Shown here: positions 10,219-22,205 of the stretch, piece by piece
How the letters are laid out: the number at the start of each line of letters is the position of its first letter
Position numbering within the stretch: the stretch's first letter is position 1
Assembly: GCA_006384855.1 (NCBI GenBank)
Contig: VCJN01002489.1
Span: 62,001 to 126,000 of the forward strand
Length of the DNA stretch: 64,000 nt
Reading direction: 5' to 3'
From: Tetraselmis striata
Taxonomy: Eukaryota; Chlorophyta; Chlorodendrophyceae; Chlorodendrales; Chlorodendraceae
Translations under genes and position numbers: made by a program
The notes under the pieces: generated by a model
The model's input: the letters and a program-made list of their open reading frames with translations, nothing else
Databases searched by the model: none
Told to the model about the DNA's origin: nothing

Positions 10219-11109
10219 TTGACCGTTGCTGTCGAGTACTTTGCCAACAATAGCCCCCCCCCCCCCCCTGTCACTCTGTCGGCAAAGCGCCGCACTTACG
10301 TAATTGACGAGCCCGAGGTTGTCGCCCCATGGGCTGCTTCACTGCGACCTCGGCTGCATTATGCTTTCGGCTCAGACGAGTTTGGACAACGAACGCTCGA
10401 CCTGCTCTCCATCTCCCTCACCGCTCAGACACTCAAGACTTACGCCGGCAGACTCTCCCAGTTCGCGGAGTTCTGCCACGACTCCGAGAACATCAGCCCG
10501 CTGGAGGCGACCACTGCTACTGTCGTGTGGTGGACCGCGAGAAAGGTCGTGCTGGTCGACGGGGTCCTGACGACCTGCGCGTTCTGCTCCTTCCAGTGTT
10601 AGAACACCCCCGCGTTGCACGTCTCCTGCACCACTTCATCGGCCACGTACAGTATGTCCCCCTGGTTCGTGTTGCCTTGTCTGAGATGAACTTCTGGGCG
10701 GTCACCCCAAGCGAGCAGTCAAAAGCTTGGACCGCCGCTACAATGTCGGACTGGCTCTCTGCGGCCGTTCGTCTTGTCGATACATGCTGCCCCTCCCGAC
10801 GGCACTTCCTGGACCTCACACAGCCTTCGCAAAGGAGCAGCGTCTGCCGCTAACGTCATCGGAGCTCCGTTGTCCCACATTCGCTACCAAGGCGGCTGGG
10901 CCACTAACTCCGACGTCGTTCTGGACTACATCCTATCGACCCCAACGTTCTTCCTTCACCTGGCGCATGGTTCTTCTTTGGCCACATCGCCCCCCTCCGC
11001 CACTTCCAAGTCCAACAGGACTCCGCAGCGGTGGCCTTCCCGGTGCCTCCTTCATGACCTGGCGCTACCCCTTCTCCGTCAATCCACCGCTGTCTCCGTT
11101 CGCTCATGA
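10219..11109 (+). pseudogene. Tyrosine recombinase of the YR derivative, frameshifted and internally deleted
   Basis: Residues SLTAQTLKTYAGRLSQFAEF in the first frame match the core-binding (SAM-like) domain of the intact copy (AERTVQSYGSEFNLFCEF). The frame stops at 10602. The next homology, KAWTAATMSDWLSAAVRLVD at about 10727-10786, lies in another frame. The catalytic end follows in a third step with HSLRKGAASAAN, GGW and VLDYI, the H-x-x-R, W and Tyr boxes. The segment that should hold the first catalytic Arg is deleted. A 15-base C run at 10254-10268 lies inside the reading frame. Confidence 0.75.
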
Positions 11110-11949
11110 CTCATCTTCGAAACTTACAGGTACGAGTAGTTCAAAATTCGTACACGCCGTATCCTCACGAAAAATCTGCGTCTGCGCACGAGCATACTGG
11201 TACCCGTATCGGATGTACTTGACTTACCAGGTAGTCAGGTAAATTTTTAAAATACATAAGGGCTTTCACAAAAGCGCACTACAAAACAGAACGAACATCA
11301 ACTAGGTAGTCAGGTACTATCAGTATACGGTAGACATACATAGTCAGTGGCTTGATCTCCTCATATTGTCGTATTGTCTCTTCGCAGGAGATTAGCTCAT
11401 GTAATTATAGTAGCACTCATACCTCCGCTATTTTAATACTCGTACCGTACATCCGAACTCGTGCCTACGGAAAAAAAAGGCGGCGGGTCCCTCTGCCCTC
11501 GTCTGCTAGTACCCGTACCCTGTACCCATAGCGCGCGTCATTGTGAGACATGTCGGTATTTTAAATTAGGTGGTCGCAGTGACTAGCGGCTACAGCGAAG
11601 TGCCTGATCGATCCTTGTAGCCTTCTGGGCAGCGAATAATCCTTATACCTGTAGGTACAGGTAGCGACTACAGCCAAGTGCCTAAGGCCAGCAAGAATTG
11701 TATGTGTGTTTTACGCACCCCCCCCCCCCCCCCCCCCCCCCCCCCTCTGATCTGACCCCCCCCCCCCCCCCCTCCATAAGTTTTGTAGTTGGCTGATATA
11801 ATGTGTAAAATACTATCAACATCAGTGTCCAGGGGAAAAGTGTTGCAATTGTCCATATATTGTGTAGGGGCAGCCGCTACACACGTAGGTGTGCATATCA
11901 AGGAATGAGGGCAGCATTCAGAGCACAAAGCACACGATTATACAGTAGT
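11110..11949. other. Intergenic DNA rich in GTAC words and poly-C
   Basis: No gene was recognised. Direct repeats of AGGTAGTCAGGTA occur near 11231 and 11304. Two related short blocks (near 11583 and 11660) both read TAGCG-CTACAGC with one or two changes. The C tract at 11718-11772 lies here. Confidence 0.5.
11718..11772 (+). repeat. Poly-C tract (two runs)
   Basis: A run of 29 C, then a nine-base interruption, then a second run of about 16 C. It is one of more than 25 C or G homopolymers of at least 15 bases in this window. Confidence 0.95.
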
Positions 11950-12320
11950 AGTGTTCTATGGATGCCCCTCCCCCTTCTGGCGTGTGCCCGCCAGAATAAT
12001 TCGAAGTGCCGAGTGGGCACCTCTTCCATCGCATCCCATAGGTCGTCTTGGAGCATGTGGCTGCCTCCGGTTTCGCCGCCTCTTCTTGCCCGCGGATAGC
12101 GAGCTGAACATCTCATACTCCACGACGACTACTGCAATGTCTTCAACGAGCTCAAAGGATAGGGTAGGCTCCATGTCGTTCAGCGCGTACCCTAGCATGC
12201 TGCGCATGATGGTACGGGCCTCCACCCAATCCTGTTGTAGGGGATAGAGACGGGCCTAACGGAAAGCTCCTTGCCGTCCCACTTTACCTCCACCTTCATG
12301 GTGTACCTGGTGGATACCGA
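11950..12320 (-). pseudogene. Possible degenerate coding fragment, function unknown
   Basis: On the minus strand an ATG near 12320 opens MSVSTRYTMKVEVKWDGKEL and continues for about 30 residues. A one-base shift near 12240 would join it to a frame containing WVEARTIMRSMLGYALNDME and then a basic KKRRRNRR stretch. Composition and amino-acid usage look protein-like across the junction, which suggests a frameshifted gene remnant, but no family is recognised and no introns or neighbours support it. Confidence 0.25.
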
Positions 12321-13540
12321 CATGGTGTCAGCTACCCAAACAGAAGGCTGGCGACGTGAGATAGGCGTGGTTGTGGACTGATATATATATATTATGTATT
12401 TGCGCTCGGGGCGACAACAGCTTGCTGGCCTAGCGCGGCGGCGGCAGTGCTGGTGAGGGTTATGCGCGGTGCGTACGGGACGGTGGCTAGTTGGAGCCGG
12501 TAAGCAAAGCGGAAAGTACTAGGATCACAGCTTTGGCCAGCTATCGAATTCCCCCCCCCCCCCCCTCCGTTTTGAGCGACATGTGACACCGAAAACACAC
12601 TTACAATTCTTACTGGCCTCATCCTTGCTGATGTACCTGTAGTCCTGTACCAGTACGGCAGTAATCCTTACCTTTACCTCGTAGGAGATACCTGTACTGA
12701 TGCTTAATATTATTTCGCGTTAGATTTGTTCATTATTGTTGCTGGCCTTTCGTAGTTCACACTACAGTACCCGGTAGCGACCAGTAGCGACTGTGCAGAC
12801 AATCCTTACTGGTTTTACCCATAGCTGATCTTGACTGGTGATGATGGATCGATTGATTTAAAATACTGCGGACATTTCCTATTGCCTTTTCGGGTGATTT
12901 CCTGATCGCCTTTTGCAGCTGGAGCTCATGTAACTTTTTTTTAAATGCTGCGGGCATTTTCTATTTTATCAGCAACATCGAACCGAACCGAACCGAACCG
13001 AACCGAACCGAACCGAACCGAACCGAAGCATTATTAACCTTGACGCTTTTTCCTTCCCCAGTACTTTCCGTGCATCCCCTTGACGTGCTCTCCCTGTAAC
13101 CAAAAAGATAAGCATTAACCGAACCGAAGCGATATCGATCCTGTATATGGATTCGGGTTTCTTTCCATATGAGCATCTATCGTCGCAATTTTTTATACAA
13201 ACCCGTTATGTTATTTATAGCAGCTCTGCTCTGCGATTCCCACCAGCAACGGTCGCCCTTCCAGATCAAGTAATCCTTGCTGGTACCGTAAAAACAAAAA
13301 AACCTTTACTGCGTGTACAGTAGTAGCAATCGCTACCGTAAAAATTAGCGGCGCTCGCAGAATATGGCATCTGCGCTTCACGACCACTGACAGCAAACCC
13401 ATCACCACCGACAGCAAACGGCCAACCTTGCACGAACGCAAGGGGCAGCACGCTAGCACGCTGGAGCACCGCCAGCCCGACCGTGCGAATTCGACCGCGA
13501 GAGACGCCGCGGGAGCTTGGCACCGGCTGGGGTGGGAGTC
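12321..13540. other. Intergenic region with short repeats
   Basis: Contains a C run (12551-12565), the AACCG array (12979-13027), and a pair of short direct repeats around 12860 and 12942 (ACTGCGGACATTTCCTATT versus GCTGCGGGCATTTTCTATT). No coding sequence was recognised. Confidence 0.5.
12979..13027 (+). repeat. (AACCG)n pentanucleotide array
   Basis: Nine perfect AACCG units in tandem. A further two-unit copy occurs near 13118, about 90 bp away, suggesting local spread. Confidence 0.95.
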
Positions 13541-13561
13541 GGATGAGTGCCCGGGCCTGGG

Positions 13562-16500
13562 ATGGGCACCGGAGATACGTCGCGCTTGCTGGAGCAGGCG
13601 CAGCAGCGGCGGCGGGCGCCCGCTCGTAGCGCGTGCCAGGCGGGAGAGGGAGGCGGCTCGGCCAGCGCGGGCTCCCCCCGTTGTGACCAAGATGCACCCG
13701 TCAACGACGCCGGGGCACGCCCGGTGAAACCTGGGGCCGGCAGCTGGAGCGCGCTCGGCAGCAGGAGGCCGCTCTCGCCGGGGTGTTCGGGCTCGGGCCC
13801 GAAGATTCCACGGACGTCCTCTCGCCGCCCGCCCGCCCCCGACGGCCGCGACCCCGACGAAGGCCCCGGCAGCGGCTCCACCGGCCGCCCCCCGCCCGCG
13901 GCGGCTGCTCAGCACCGCCCTGTACGGCCAGGCGGAGGTTCAGGTGCCCCGGCGGAGCTGCGCAACGGCGAGGCGGAGATCTCCGGGCGGGCGCCGCGAG
14001 TGTGTGCGCGCGTGCGCCGCGCGCGCCAAGAGTCCGGCCCTCGGCAGCAAAGCGCGCCAGCCGCGCCACCGCCCGCTCCGGCCGAGGCGCCGGTGCCCCC
14101 GGCTGGGAGCGGGCGGGCGCAGGACAGCTGGCGCTGCGACGGTGTCGCCTGCCTAGAGGGGCTTGGTGAAACCCCGCTGCGGCCGGGCGACGGGCCGGCC
14201 GGGGCGCACCCTAGTCTCGACAAGCGGGCCCGCCTGCGGCCGGATGAGCGCGTGGCGGGCGAACGCTGCGGAGAACAGGCCACGGCTGCCGCTGGTCACT
14301 CGCGCCGCCCAGAGATCGGGGTGCCGGAGGGCTGCAAAAGCGCGAGCGACGAGTATGGGCGTGGTGCCGGTGGCGCTGGGCGGCCTGCTGAATGCAGCTG
14401 CTCCGGCAGCTTGGCAGCGAACAGTGGTAGCGCCTCCATCTCGGGCGCGGGCTCAGGCAGCCTAAGCCTGGAAGCGGAGGCGGGGGCGAAGGCGACAACT
14501 CCGGCGCTAGGTCGTCCCAGCCGGCGCCACGGCGCGGGGGACAACATGAGCGCGTCGCGGCCTGCCTCATGCGGTGAGAGTTTTGTTGAGGTGGCGGATG
14601 GGGGCAACACCTCTAGCCGGCGCTCGAAGCCAGCGGCGTCCGCCACTGGCCCGTGCGGGGCAGAGGACCGCTCGCCGGGGCACGAGGTCCTGCAGCAGCA
14701 GCAGCAGAAGGCGCTCCGGTGGCGTGGCGTCCGCAAGCGGCCGCGTCCTCTGGACCCCGGCTCGGGCCCGCTGGCTCGACGGCGCTCCGAGGCTGGCTCA
14801 GGCGCGAGGAGCCGGCTGGGTCCTGGCGAGGGCCCCAGCGCCGGTGAGGGTGAGAGCTGCCCAGGATATTGCGAGGACGGCGCGCACTCAGGGCTGCGCT
14901 GCGGCATCGCCACGCCTGAGGAACGTGAGGCGCTGCTTCGCCGCCTGCGCCGCCTGAGCGCCCGCACGCTGCGTAGCCTGGTGCTCACGCTCCTGTTCCG
15001 GCACCCCGCCATCCTGGCCGCCGGCGCAGCCAAGCTCGCCGGGCTGGCACTGCCGCTGCCGCCAGCGGGCCCCCCTCCCGGCGACACTTTCGACAGCGCA
15101 TTCGGCCTGGCTGCCGGCCCGCCACCGCCTCCTCTACCGCTGCCGGAAGCGCATTTGCAGCTGTACACCGTGTCCAACCTGCGCCGTCCCTGCCCCCCCC
15201 CAGTGTCGCTCATCCTTAAACAAGACAGGGTGTATGCGGCGCAGATGACGGAGCCTGGGCCAGACTGTAGCCACGCCATCCTCACACGCCTGGACCTGCC
15301 AGATCAGGCGGGCCCGCCCACCAGTGTGGCGTGCTCCTGCAACGGCCGCGCCGGAGACAGTTCCCTGCTGCTGTGGTGCCCGCACGTGGCGGGGCTTGCG
15401 GCTGCTGCGGCATCACCGGCCGCACCGCGCCTGGACCTTCTGCGCGCCGAAGCGGCGCTGGACGGCCGCCCCCCTGAGGTGCTGGCAGACCTGCTCTACG
15501 CGCTCGCCATTGCCGCAGACTGCGCGCGCTGGCTCGGGCAGCATCTGGAGATGCAGGGCAGCTCTGGCGATGGCGCGACCAACGCTGCGGGCGGCGCACC
15601 TCAGGACACCTCCTCTGCGGTGGAAGACACCCCCGCCGCGGGGCAGCCCGGCCCACAGCACTCACGCTCCCAGGTTGTCACATCCAAGGTGCGGCGCTTT
15701 GGGCCGGGCCGCCCAGGCCCCCCCCCCGCCCCCCCCCCCCCCCCCCCCCCCTTTCCCCCCCTTTACCCCCAATTCTCAGCCACCACGCATGCTGCTCCAA
15801 CCCCCCAAAAATGAAAGGGAGAAACGGGAGGAATACTGAAGGACATATGTCTCGGGCTTTTAGTGTCATCAGCAGCATCAAACGCCACCGAGACTTTATT
15901 TCCCATATGTTTACTACAAGTAGTCGTACGTTACAGCGCACTGCAACTGTGGACTTCCAACTGACTCCAAGTAATTATTAGGTGGCGTATGTTTCATTTT
16001 TTTCCCCTATTTTTTGCTGTAGCACCAATGTCCTTGAAGTACATTGCATACCGGATGCAACATCTCACCACATCAAAACAACAAAACCTGTCTTTTGCTT
16101 CACCGGCGTACTCTGGCTCAGCAGCGATGGCTAACGCTTGCCTGCTCCCGAGATATCCGCCAGTGAAGCTGACGGTGCCCGAGTACACGTACGTATGGCA
16201 CATATCAGGGGTACGTGTACCTTGTGCAGATACAATAATATCCCCCCCCCCCCCCCCCCCCACACACCACACACCCACACACACTTTAGTGTACGCCAGC
16301 GCCACTTCCATGACGGCCCCACTAGTATTATATTCATATGGAGTGGGAAAGGAGATACATGGCTGTACCCCTGAACGGGCGTATATTGTGGGTGGCCGGA
16401 GGGCACCACCCAATGACTGTATGGAATGTAATTAGTCCGCTGCGCATTTCCGCATGCCACAGCGCTCTCCACCGTGGTGTCCCGCCTTGCATTCTGCCTG

Positions 16501-19500
16501 TACTGCTTGCACTGGTGTGTGGCCCTAGAAGCATGTGCTGCGGGCTCTATATTTCAGCTTCATCAAACGGAGCTTTCACCTGACACGTGGTATAGGAACG
16601 CCTTGTGGTCGCAATATCAATGTTAGCTGTCTCGTAAATGTGCAGCCACGTCTGAGCACTCGTTCGGAATTCCCAACCAATCCGTAGCGGTCTTTTCATG
16701 ATACTGTACATACCGATACTGTATCAGTTATGTTGGTTTCCATCGTTTACTGTTCTCGGGCCGATTTCCTGCCGCAGCTCCCAGTACTCACAGAACCGCT
16801 GATGAACAACCTGGTACTGGTACGCGTACCGTTGTACCTCCTGCGGGTACTGCAGTTGTTCTTGCTAGACAATCGATGTATTGTGAAACTACTGGTACCG
16901 TCGGGGAACACATACACAACCCCCTAGTAGCATTGTATGCCGGAAGCGCTGACCCCCGCCCCCCTCCCCTGGCGGTGCCTTGCAGGAGGATCTTCACACC
17001 ATTGAGCAGTTTGTCACCTGCGTGGAGAAGCTGAATGCGCTCCCAGCGGCGCAGAGCAAGCTCATCATCGAGCAGTGCGAGCGCGGCAAGCCGAACACGC
17101 TGCCTCCGACGGAGGAGATCCTGCAAAAGGTGCGACTGCCCCCCCTTCCCCCCCCTGTCCTACGCTCTTGCATGTAGGGAGGGTTCGGTAAACCCAGCCT
17201 ACCTCATGGTTCGGGTGCCGACGCGGCGGATGGTAGCATCCGTCCTGCCAGAAGTCAAATGTAGACACCACTGCAGGAAATGCTCTTACATAATGCATTT
17301 AAGCCCTATTTGATGCTTGTCATAAGGGTTCTTACGGGGGGGAGGGGGCACCTGTGGTGTGCTGGTGCAATCTGGGCACAGAATCAGGTGGTTCCTGGGA
17401 GGTTGTCCGTCGTTTCGTCAGCATCCACCGCCTGGGACAGCAACATCAAAGCGCGCCCAACACTCGGTCATAGATCTCGAGCTTGTGGTTTCAGCAGCAA
17501 GTGCCAGTCGAAGTGTCTTGCTATGCTTTTTATCACTCATAATCGTAACCTTGATGCCGTGTTTTGCGAGAAAGTCCAGCTGAATCCGAATACGATTCGG
17601 TAATTCTTCCGTAACGGTTTTGTAAAATGTCCGTTCTCTAGATTTCCGTAATCGTAACTTCTGTTACACCAATAACATCACTGATCCGGATCATCGCCAG
17701 GCCGTTCATATCTGCTCAAATCAATCCGGGAAGAAGGAAGCACGCCAGCACTGTGCGGCGCGTCATAGGCATTGTGAGGATTGATACGAGTACCATGACG
17801 GATGAACGGCGACAGGTGGCCGCCCACGTCCCCATATGGAACCAGTAGATATATGTGGAGACGAGCTCCATTCATGGCACACCTCATACCTAGATCCATT
17901 GTTTGACAAACAAGTAAACCCGGCGAACCCAAACACGCGTTTTTAGGGTTTTATTGGAGTGAACGGGTTTCACTGAAACCCTACACATATCAATAAGGGT
18001 ACTAGAAAACCCTAATAAGAGGTATACCCAAATCCTTATACCCTAAACCATCTGTACCAAAACCCTAAAACATCTTTTTAGTCGTAGTCTTTTTCATCTC
18101 CTCTTCCTCCTAGGAGAGCCCCGGCCAGGCTTGCTCTGTGTGGCATATAGTCATCGCAGCGCGAGCTTTCCATCAATGCCCAGAGATGTTGATGAGTTTA
18201 GTGAAGTGAGCATTCACGAGGGTGCTCTGTGCCTTGATGTTTAGGCGGCCTGCCGGGTTGACCCTCACATGTGTTAGTGTAAAGTGCATCTCATCACGCT
18301 AATGGAAATGTGCTCCCCGTGTGGCAATTGCTCCGCTTGCGGTGTGTGTGTGCCAGGTGTGGGACCTGGTGGCGGCGGAGGACACGGGCCACGCATGGGA
18401 GCTGCTGCGGGAGGTGACGGCGGCCGCGACGCACTCGGCCGTGTGGCGCCGGCTGCGGGAGGGCATGCCTGCGGGGTCGGGCTTGCCGCCGGTGGACGGC
18501 ACGGTGCCGCAGGCGCTGGGCTTCCCCGGGCAGGAGGCGGAGCCGCTGCTCAACGCGCTGATTGTGGTGTGGGAGAGCGTGACGGCGCCCGCACAGCGCG
18601 CGATGTTCTTCGCGCCGCTGTGGGACGGCGGCGTGCCGACACCGCGCGCGGCCGCCAACGCCGCGGCGGCTCCCGGCTGGAAGCGCGGCGCGTTCAGCGC
18701 GTACCCGCACGTGTGCGCGGTGTCGCTGGTGGGCGCGGTGGTGGGGCTGGTGCCCGGGGTGCTGGCTGGCATGGCGGCGGCGGAAGCGCTGCAGGCGCGC
18801 TGCTCGCACGAGCTGATGGCCTCCCACCTGGGCATGCTGCTCAGCCTGGGCGCGGGGCCGGCGGCCGACGGCGACTCCCCGGCGCCCGCGGCGCTGCTCC
18901 GCCCCGCCGCGGCGCCGCCGGGGGACGAGTTCCACGGGCTGATGGAGGACCTGCACGGGCTGGCGCACATGCTGAGCGCGCATGCGGTGTGGGAGCAGCG
19001 GCTGGGCGTGTGGGACCTGCGCGCGTGGCCAGCCGCCAATGGCAGCGGCTCGTGCAGCTCGTCCAAGCTCAGCGGCGAGGAGCGCGAGGCCGGCAGGGCG
19101 CCGCCGCGCCCCCTGCACCGCCCACCCTCCTGGACCGCCGGCTCCTCCAACACCACCACCACCCGCCTGCCCTCTGCCGGCGCCTCCCACGGCCCCCTGC
19201 CGCAGACGCCCCTCCCATCCTCGGCGCTGCCATGGCCACCGCAGGCGCCGCCGACCGCCGGCTGGGACGCCGCGCCGCCTCGGCCTCCGCCTCGGCTCGG
19301 GCCGCCATCTTCCCAGCCGCAGGCTCCGCCACAGCCGCAGCCGGCGGGCGGCCGCGTCCCGTCGCTGCTGTGGATCTCGGCGACGGCGGCCGCGGCAGGC
19401 ATGGCGCTGCACCGCCCCGCGGACCGGCTGAAGGTTCTGGCGATGCTGGTGCCGCCGCCGAGCCAGCACAACGCGGGCTGGCGCGGCCAGGCGGCGCTCA

Positions 19501-21401
19501 TCACCTGCCTGGCCGCCTCAACGGGTGCGACCGCCAACATGTTCCTCATGGGCATGATGGCCAGCCACCACCTACGCAATTTGTTCGACGGTGCGGGCGT
19601 CGCCACGCTGAGCCAGCTCAAGCTGGGCTGCGCAACGCTGCTGGCGCTCGCGCCCGACGAGGCCTCCGCCATCAGCGGCTGCTACTTTCTGGAGGTCTGC
19701 ATCGCCATCGTGTGCTCACCCACGGCAGTCCCAAACCAGCTGCCCCCGCCGCCGCCGCAGCCCCACCGCGGCGGCCCGTCCGCGGGCCCTGCGGCTGGGG
19801 CTGCGGCCGCTGCGGATGGCGGCGGCGGTGACCCGCTGCTGAGCCGCGACGCGGTGGTGCAGCACGTGCTGGACACGCTGCTGACGGTGATGGAGCGTGA
19901 GGGCGTCCCCGCCGGGCGGCCCACCATCATGATGGCGGCGCTGCAGAGCCTGTGCCGCATCCTGCGCCGCGGCGCACTGCTCAACCTGGCGCGCGTGGTG
20001 GCGCTGCAGCAGCTGCGGTGGGTGCGCGTGCTGGTGCGCGCTGCGCACCTGCAGGCAAGCGGCCCCGGCGGGCGCGTGGCCACGCTGGTGGTGGTCAAGG
20101 CCCTGGAGGTGCTGTGGGCGCTGATGGGGCGCTGCAGCGGGTCGGTCCAGCACCCCGCGCGCGCGTCCATGCTCGCGGAGGTCGGGCCCGCCATCGTGGC
20201 CGCCGCCTCCAAGGTGCTGGCGGGTAGCCTGGCTGTGCTGGAGGCCCCCAGTGCGTTTGCGCCCGGCCCCGCCGACTGGATCTGGGAGGCCGCCTGCCGC
20301 CGGCAGGGCGGCGCGCCCGTCGCCGCTGGCCGCGGCGACGGCAACAGCGTGCCGCCCCGCGCGGCGGACCGGCTCCTGCAGAGCGCTGACGCGGGCGAGT
20401 TTGCGCGCGAGGCCGCGGCGCGCGTGGCGGCCGCCCTTGGCTACAGCCCCGCCGTTGACGGCCCGTCGTCCGGGCGGCCCGCGTTTGAGCGCGCGCTGCT
20501 GGCGCCACTGCTGGGCGGCCTGCTCGGGGAGCCGGGTGCGGGCGTGGCGGCGCGCCTCGCGGCCGCGCGCCTGCTGGCCGCGATGCTGGAGCGCGAGTAC
20601 GGCGGCGTGGCCGCCACGCTCGCCTCGGCGCCTGGCACCGTCACCACGCTGCTCAACCTGCTGGACCGCGACCCCGGCCGCCGCGCCGGTCGCGAGCCCG
20701 ACGACGCCGCCACTGTGGAGGCACTAGTGGCCGCGGCGCTGCGCGCGCTGGTGGCGCTCTATGGCGGCCCGCCCCCCGCGGCGCTCGGCAGCGCCAGCGA
20801 GTACGGCCACCACGCCGGCGCCGGCGCTGGCGCCGCCTCGTGGGCACCGGCTCCGCCGCCGCCCCCAGGCGGAACCGGCCACCCGCAGCTGGTGGGGGCC
20901 TCGTGCAACGTGGCCCCCGGCGGCGGCGGCGGCTTTCCGCCGACGCCGGCGCTGCCGAGCCAGCAGCTGTGGAAGAAGGTGGCGCGGCACCGCGTGGTGC
21001 GCCGCCTGGCGGGCGTCGCGCAGCGATACCTCGTGCGCGCCGGCGAGGGCCGCCACGATGACGACCGCGGGAGCGCCGGCCCGCCGCCGCTGGCGACTGG
21101 GGGCCGCTTTGCCAACGCGGACGCCGGCGCCGCCACCAGGCCCGACGGCACACCGCCGCCGCCCGCGGCGCCCGCGGAGGGCATGAGCGTGGGCGGCGCG
21201 GTGGAGGCGCTGCACTGGCTGCTGCTCCTCCTGGAGGCGCTCGCGCGCTACAAGCCCGGCCTGCTGCTGGAGGTGGACACCGCCCTGCTGGACGATGCGC
21301 AGCGCTGCTGCGCTGGGTCGCCGCGCCGGCACGCCGCGGATGCTGCCGCCACCGCAGAGCGCCTGCGCCAGGTGCACGCGCTAGCCGCCCGGCCCACGTG
21401 A
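13562..21401 (+). CDS. Large SWIM-type zinc-finger protein (three-exon model)
   Basis: Model: exons 13562-15688, 16986-17129 and 18357-21401. All junctions are phase 0 with donors AAG|GTGCGG and AAG|GTGCGA and acceptors TTGCAG and TGCCAG. The total is 5,316 nt, or 1,771 residues. The first ATG after an in-frame TGA (13544) was used; an upstream 5' exon is possible. About 450 N-terminal residues are low complexity (Ala, Gly, Pro, Arg). Near residues 588-610 lies VACSCNG...LLWCPHVAGL, the C-x-C-xn-C-x-H pattern of SWIM zinc fingers, which bind protein or DNA. The long C-terminal part is Ala/Leu-rich and helical with no second recognised domain. Length is comparable to animal ZSWIM8-type proteins (about 1,800 residues), which act as ubiquitin-ligase substrate receptors, but orthology is not shown. 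Exon calls rest on phase agreement; the family call rests on the SWIM motif alone. Confidence 0.6.
15718..15751 (+). repeat. Poly-C tract in SWIM-gene intron 1
   Basis: Thirty-three C with one G interruption, starting about 30 nt after the donor at 15689. It is in the coding-strand C orientation. A second run of 20 C lies at 16242-16261 in the same intron. Confidence 0.95.
16242..16261 (+). repeat. Poly-C tract followed by CA-rich DNA
   Basis: A run of about 19 C followed directly by a short CACA-rich stretch, inside intron 1 of the SWIM gene and on its coding strand. Confidence 0.93.
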
Positions 21402-22060
21402 CACTGCACGACCGCCCGGACGCCCGGACGCCTGCCCACCAAGTTGAGCGATTCGAAACCTTCACACTCCAAGAAGATAGGGTCAAATGCTGGAGAAGAG
21501 CAAAAGGCCAACCATGAATCATGTGCAGTGGGAGGTCGGTCGCCTACGGGGTCAACAACAGGAAGGAGGAGAGCACCGAGGCGCGGACACCCCGGGTGGG
21601 TGGGGGGGGGGGGCATGCCCTTCCCATCCCCTCCATCAAGCGCAAGAGGCCAGGCAAAGATATGCTCTAGGGTTTTTCCCCCTGTTTTGCCCTAACCCCA
21701 CCAGTTCCCCCCCATAGTTAGCAGCTCCCTGGTACCTGGGCGGGGCCCAGTTAGAAGTGGCGCCACCGCCGTGAACCGCTGCCCATGTGGGCGCCGGTGT
21801 GTGCTGACACACGCTGCGGGGCCGGCGGTCCCGAGTGCGCCTGGGGAGCATGCGCCTGCCGCAAGGGGGGTCGGGGCGCCCCTGTAACACGCGCCAGTAC
21901 GGCTGAACAATCAATACCGCAGTGAAGACATGCCCAACCGGGTGTGCATGGGGCGATGGCGCAGTGCCCCTTCGCGGCTGCTGGGGGGCTGGCGGCGGCA
22001 TGGCTACCCACTCGTGACGCGGCGGAAGGCGCTGTGCTGTTATCCGGTATAAGGCATAGG
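21402..22060. other. Region downstream of the SWIM gene
   Basis: Probably holds the 3' UTR, as TGTAA words that can serve as algal polyadenylation signals occur near 21884 and 22074. A run of 13 G lies at 21600-21612. The minus-strand frame 21636-22001 is Pro/Arg-rich with no recognised motif and is not called as a gene. Confidence 0.4.
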
Positions 22061-22205
22061 TCTTGCAATTTGTTTGTTGACTGTAACGGATCGGCGCCTA
22101 CCCAGGGCTTTCCGTGACTGGATCGCTGCTTAAACGGCTGTTGTAGAGACGCTGCAAGGGTTTCACTGTTGCCAGTCCTGTGTCCCGGGGGCGAAGAAAA
22201 AGGGG
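22061..22205 (+). repeat. Dispersed repeat, copy 1
   Basis: About 145 bp aligns with 31417-31548 in the same orientation. Shared blocks include ACCCAGGGCTTTCCGT, CGGGTTTCACTG-like sequence and GCCAGTCCTGT. Differences are substitutions and a 2-bp indel. It has no coding evidence, and the type (SINE-like, MITE-like or solo fragment) is unknown. Confidence 0.75.

Larger units (their letters stand above)
8908..11109 (+). mobile_element. Deletion derivative of a YR retroelement (gag plus recombinase, no RT)
   Basis: A gag-like frame (8908-9771) is followed after about 450 bases by pieces of a tyrosine recombinase (10219-11109), both on the plus strand. In the intact relative at 51587-56496 the same two genes are separated by about 2 kb of RT, RNase H and methylase-like sequence. 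Here that sequence is absent, so this copy cannot reverse transcribe itself. Both remaining genes are also damaged. Terminal split repeats were not found. Confidence 0.7.

Noticed and set aside
14296..15285. Minus-strand frame of 329 codons opposite SWIM-gene exon 1
   Set aside because: Low-complexity shadow of the plus-strand exon that carries the SWIM motif.
17935..18070. TTTAGGG/CCCTAAA words resembling plant telomere repeats (also near 49015-49080)
   Set aside because: They are scattered and not in tandem, so there is no interstitial telomere array.
18294..19672. Minus-strand frames of 391 and 457 codons opposite the SWIM-gene last exon
   Set aside because: GC-rich DNA lacks stop codons on both strands; the plus frame is much longer, splices in phase and reads like protein.
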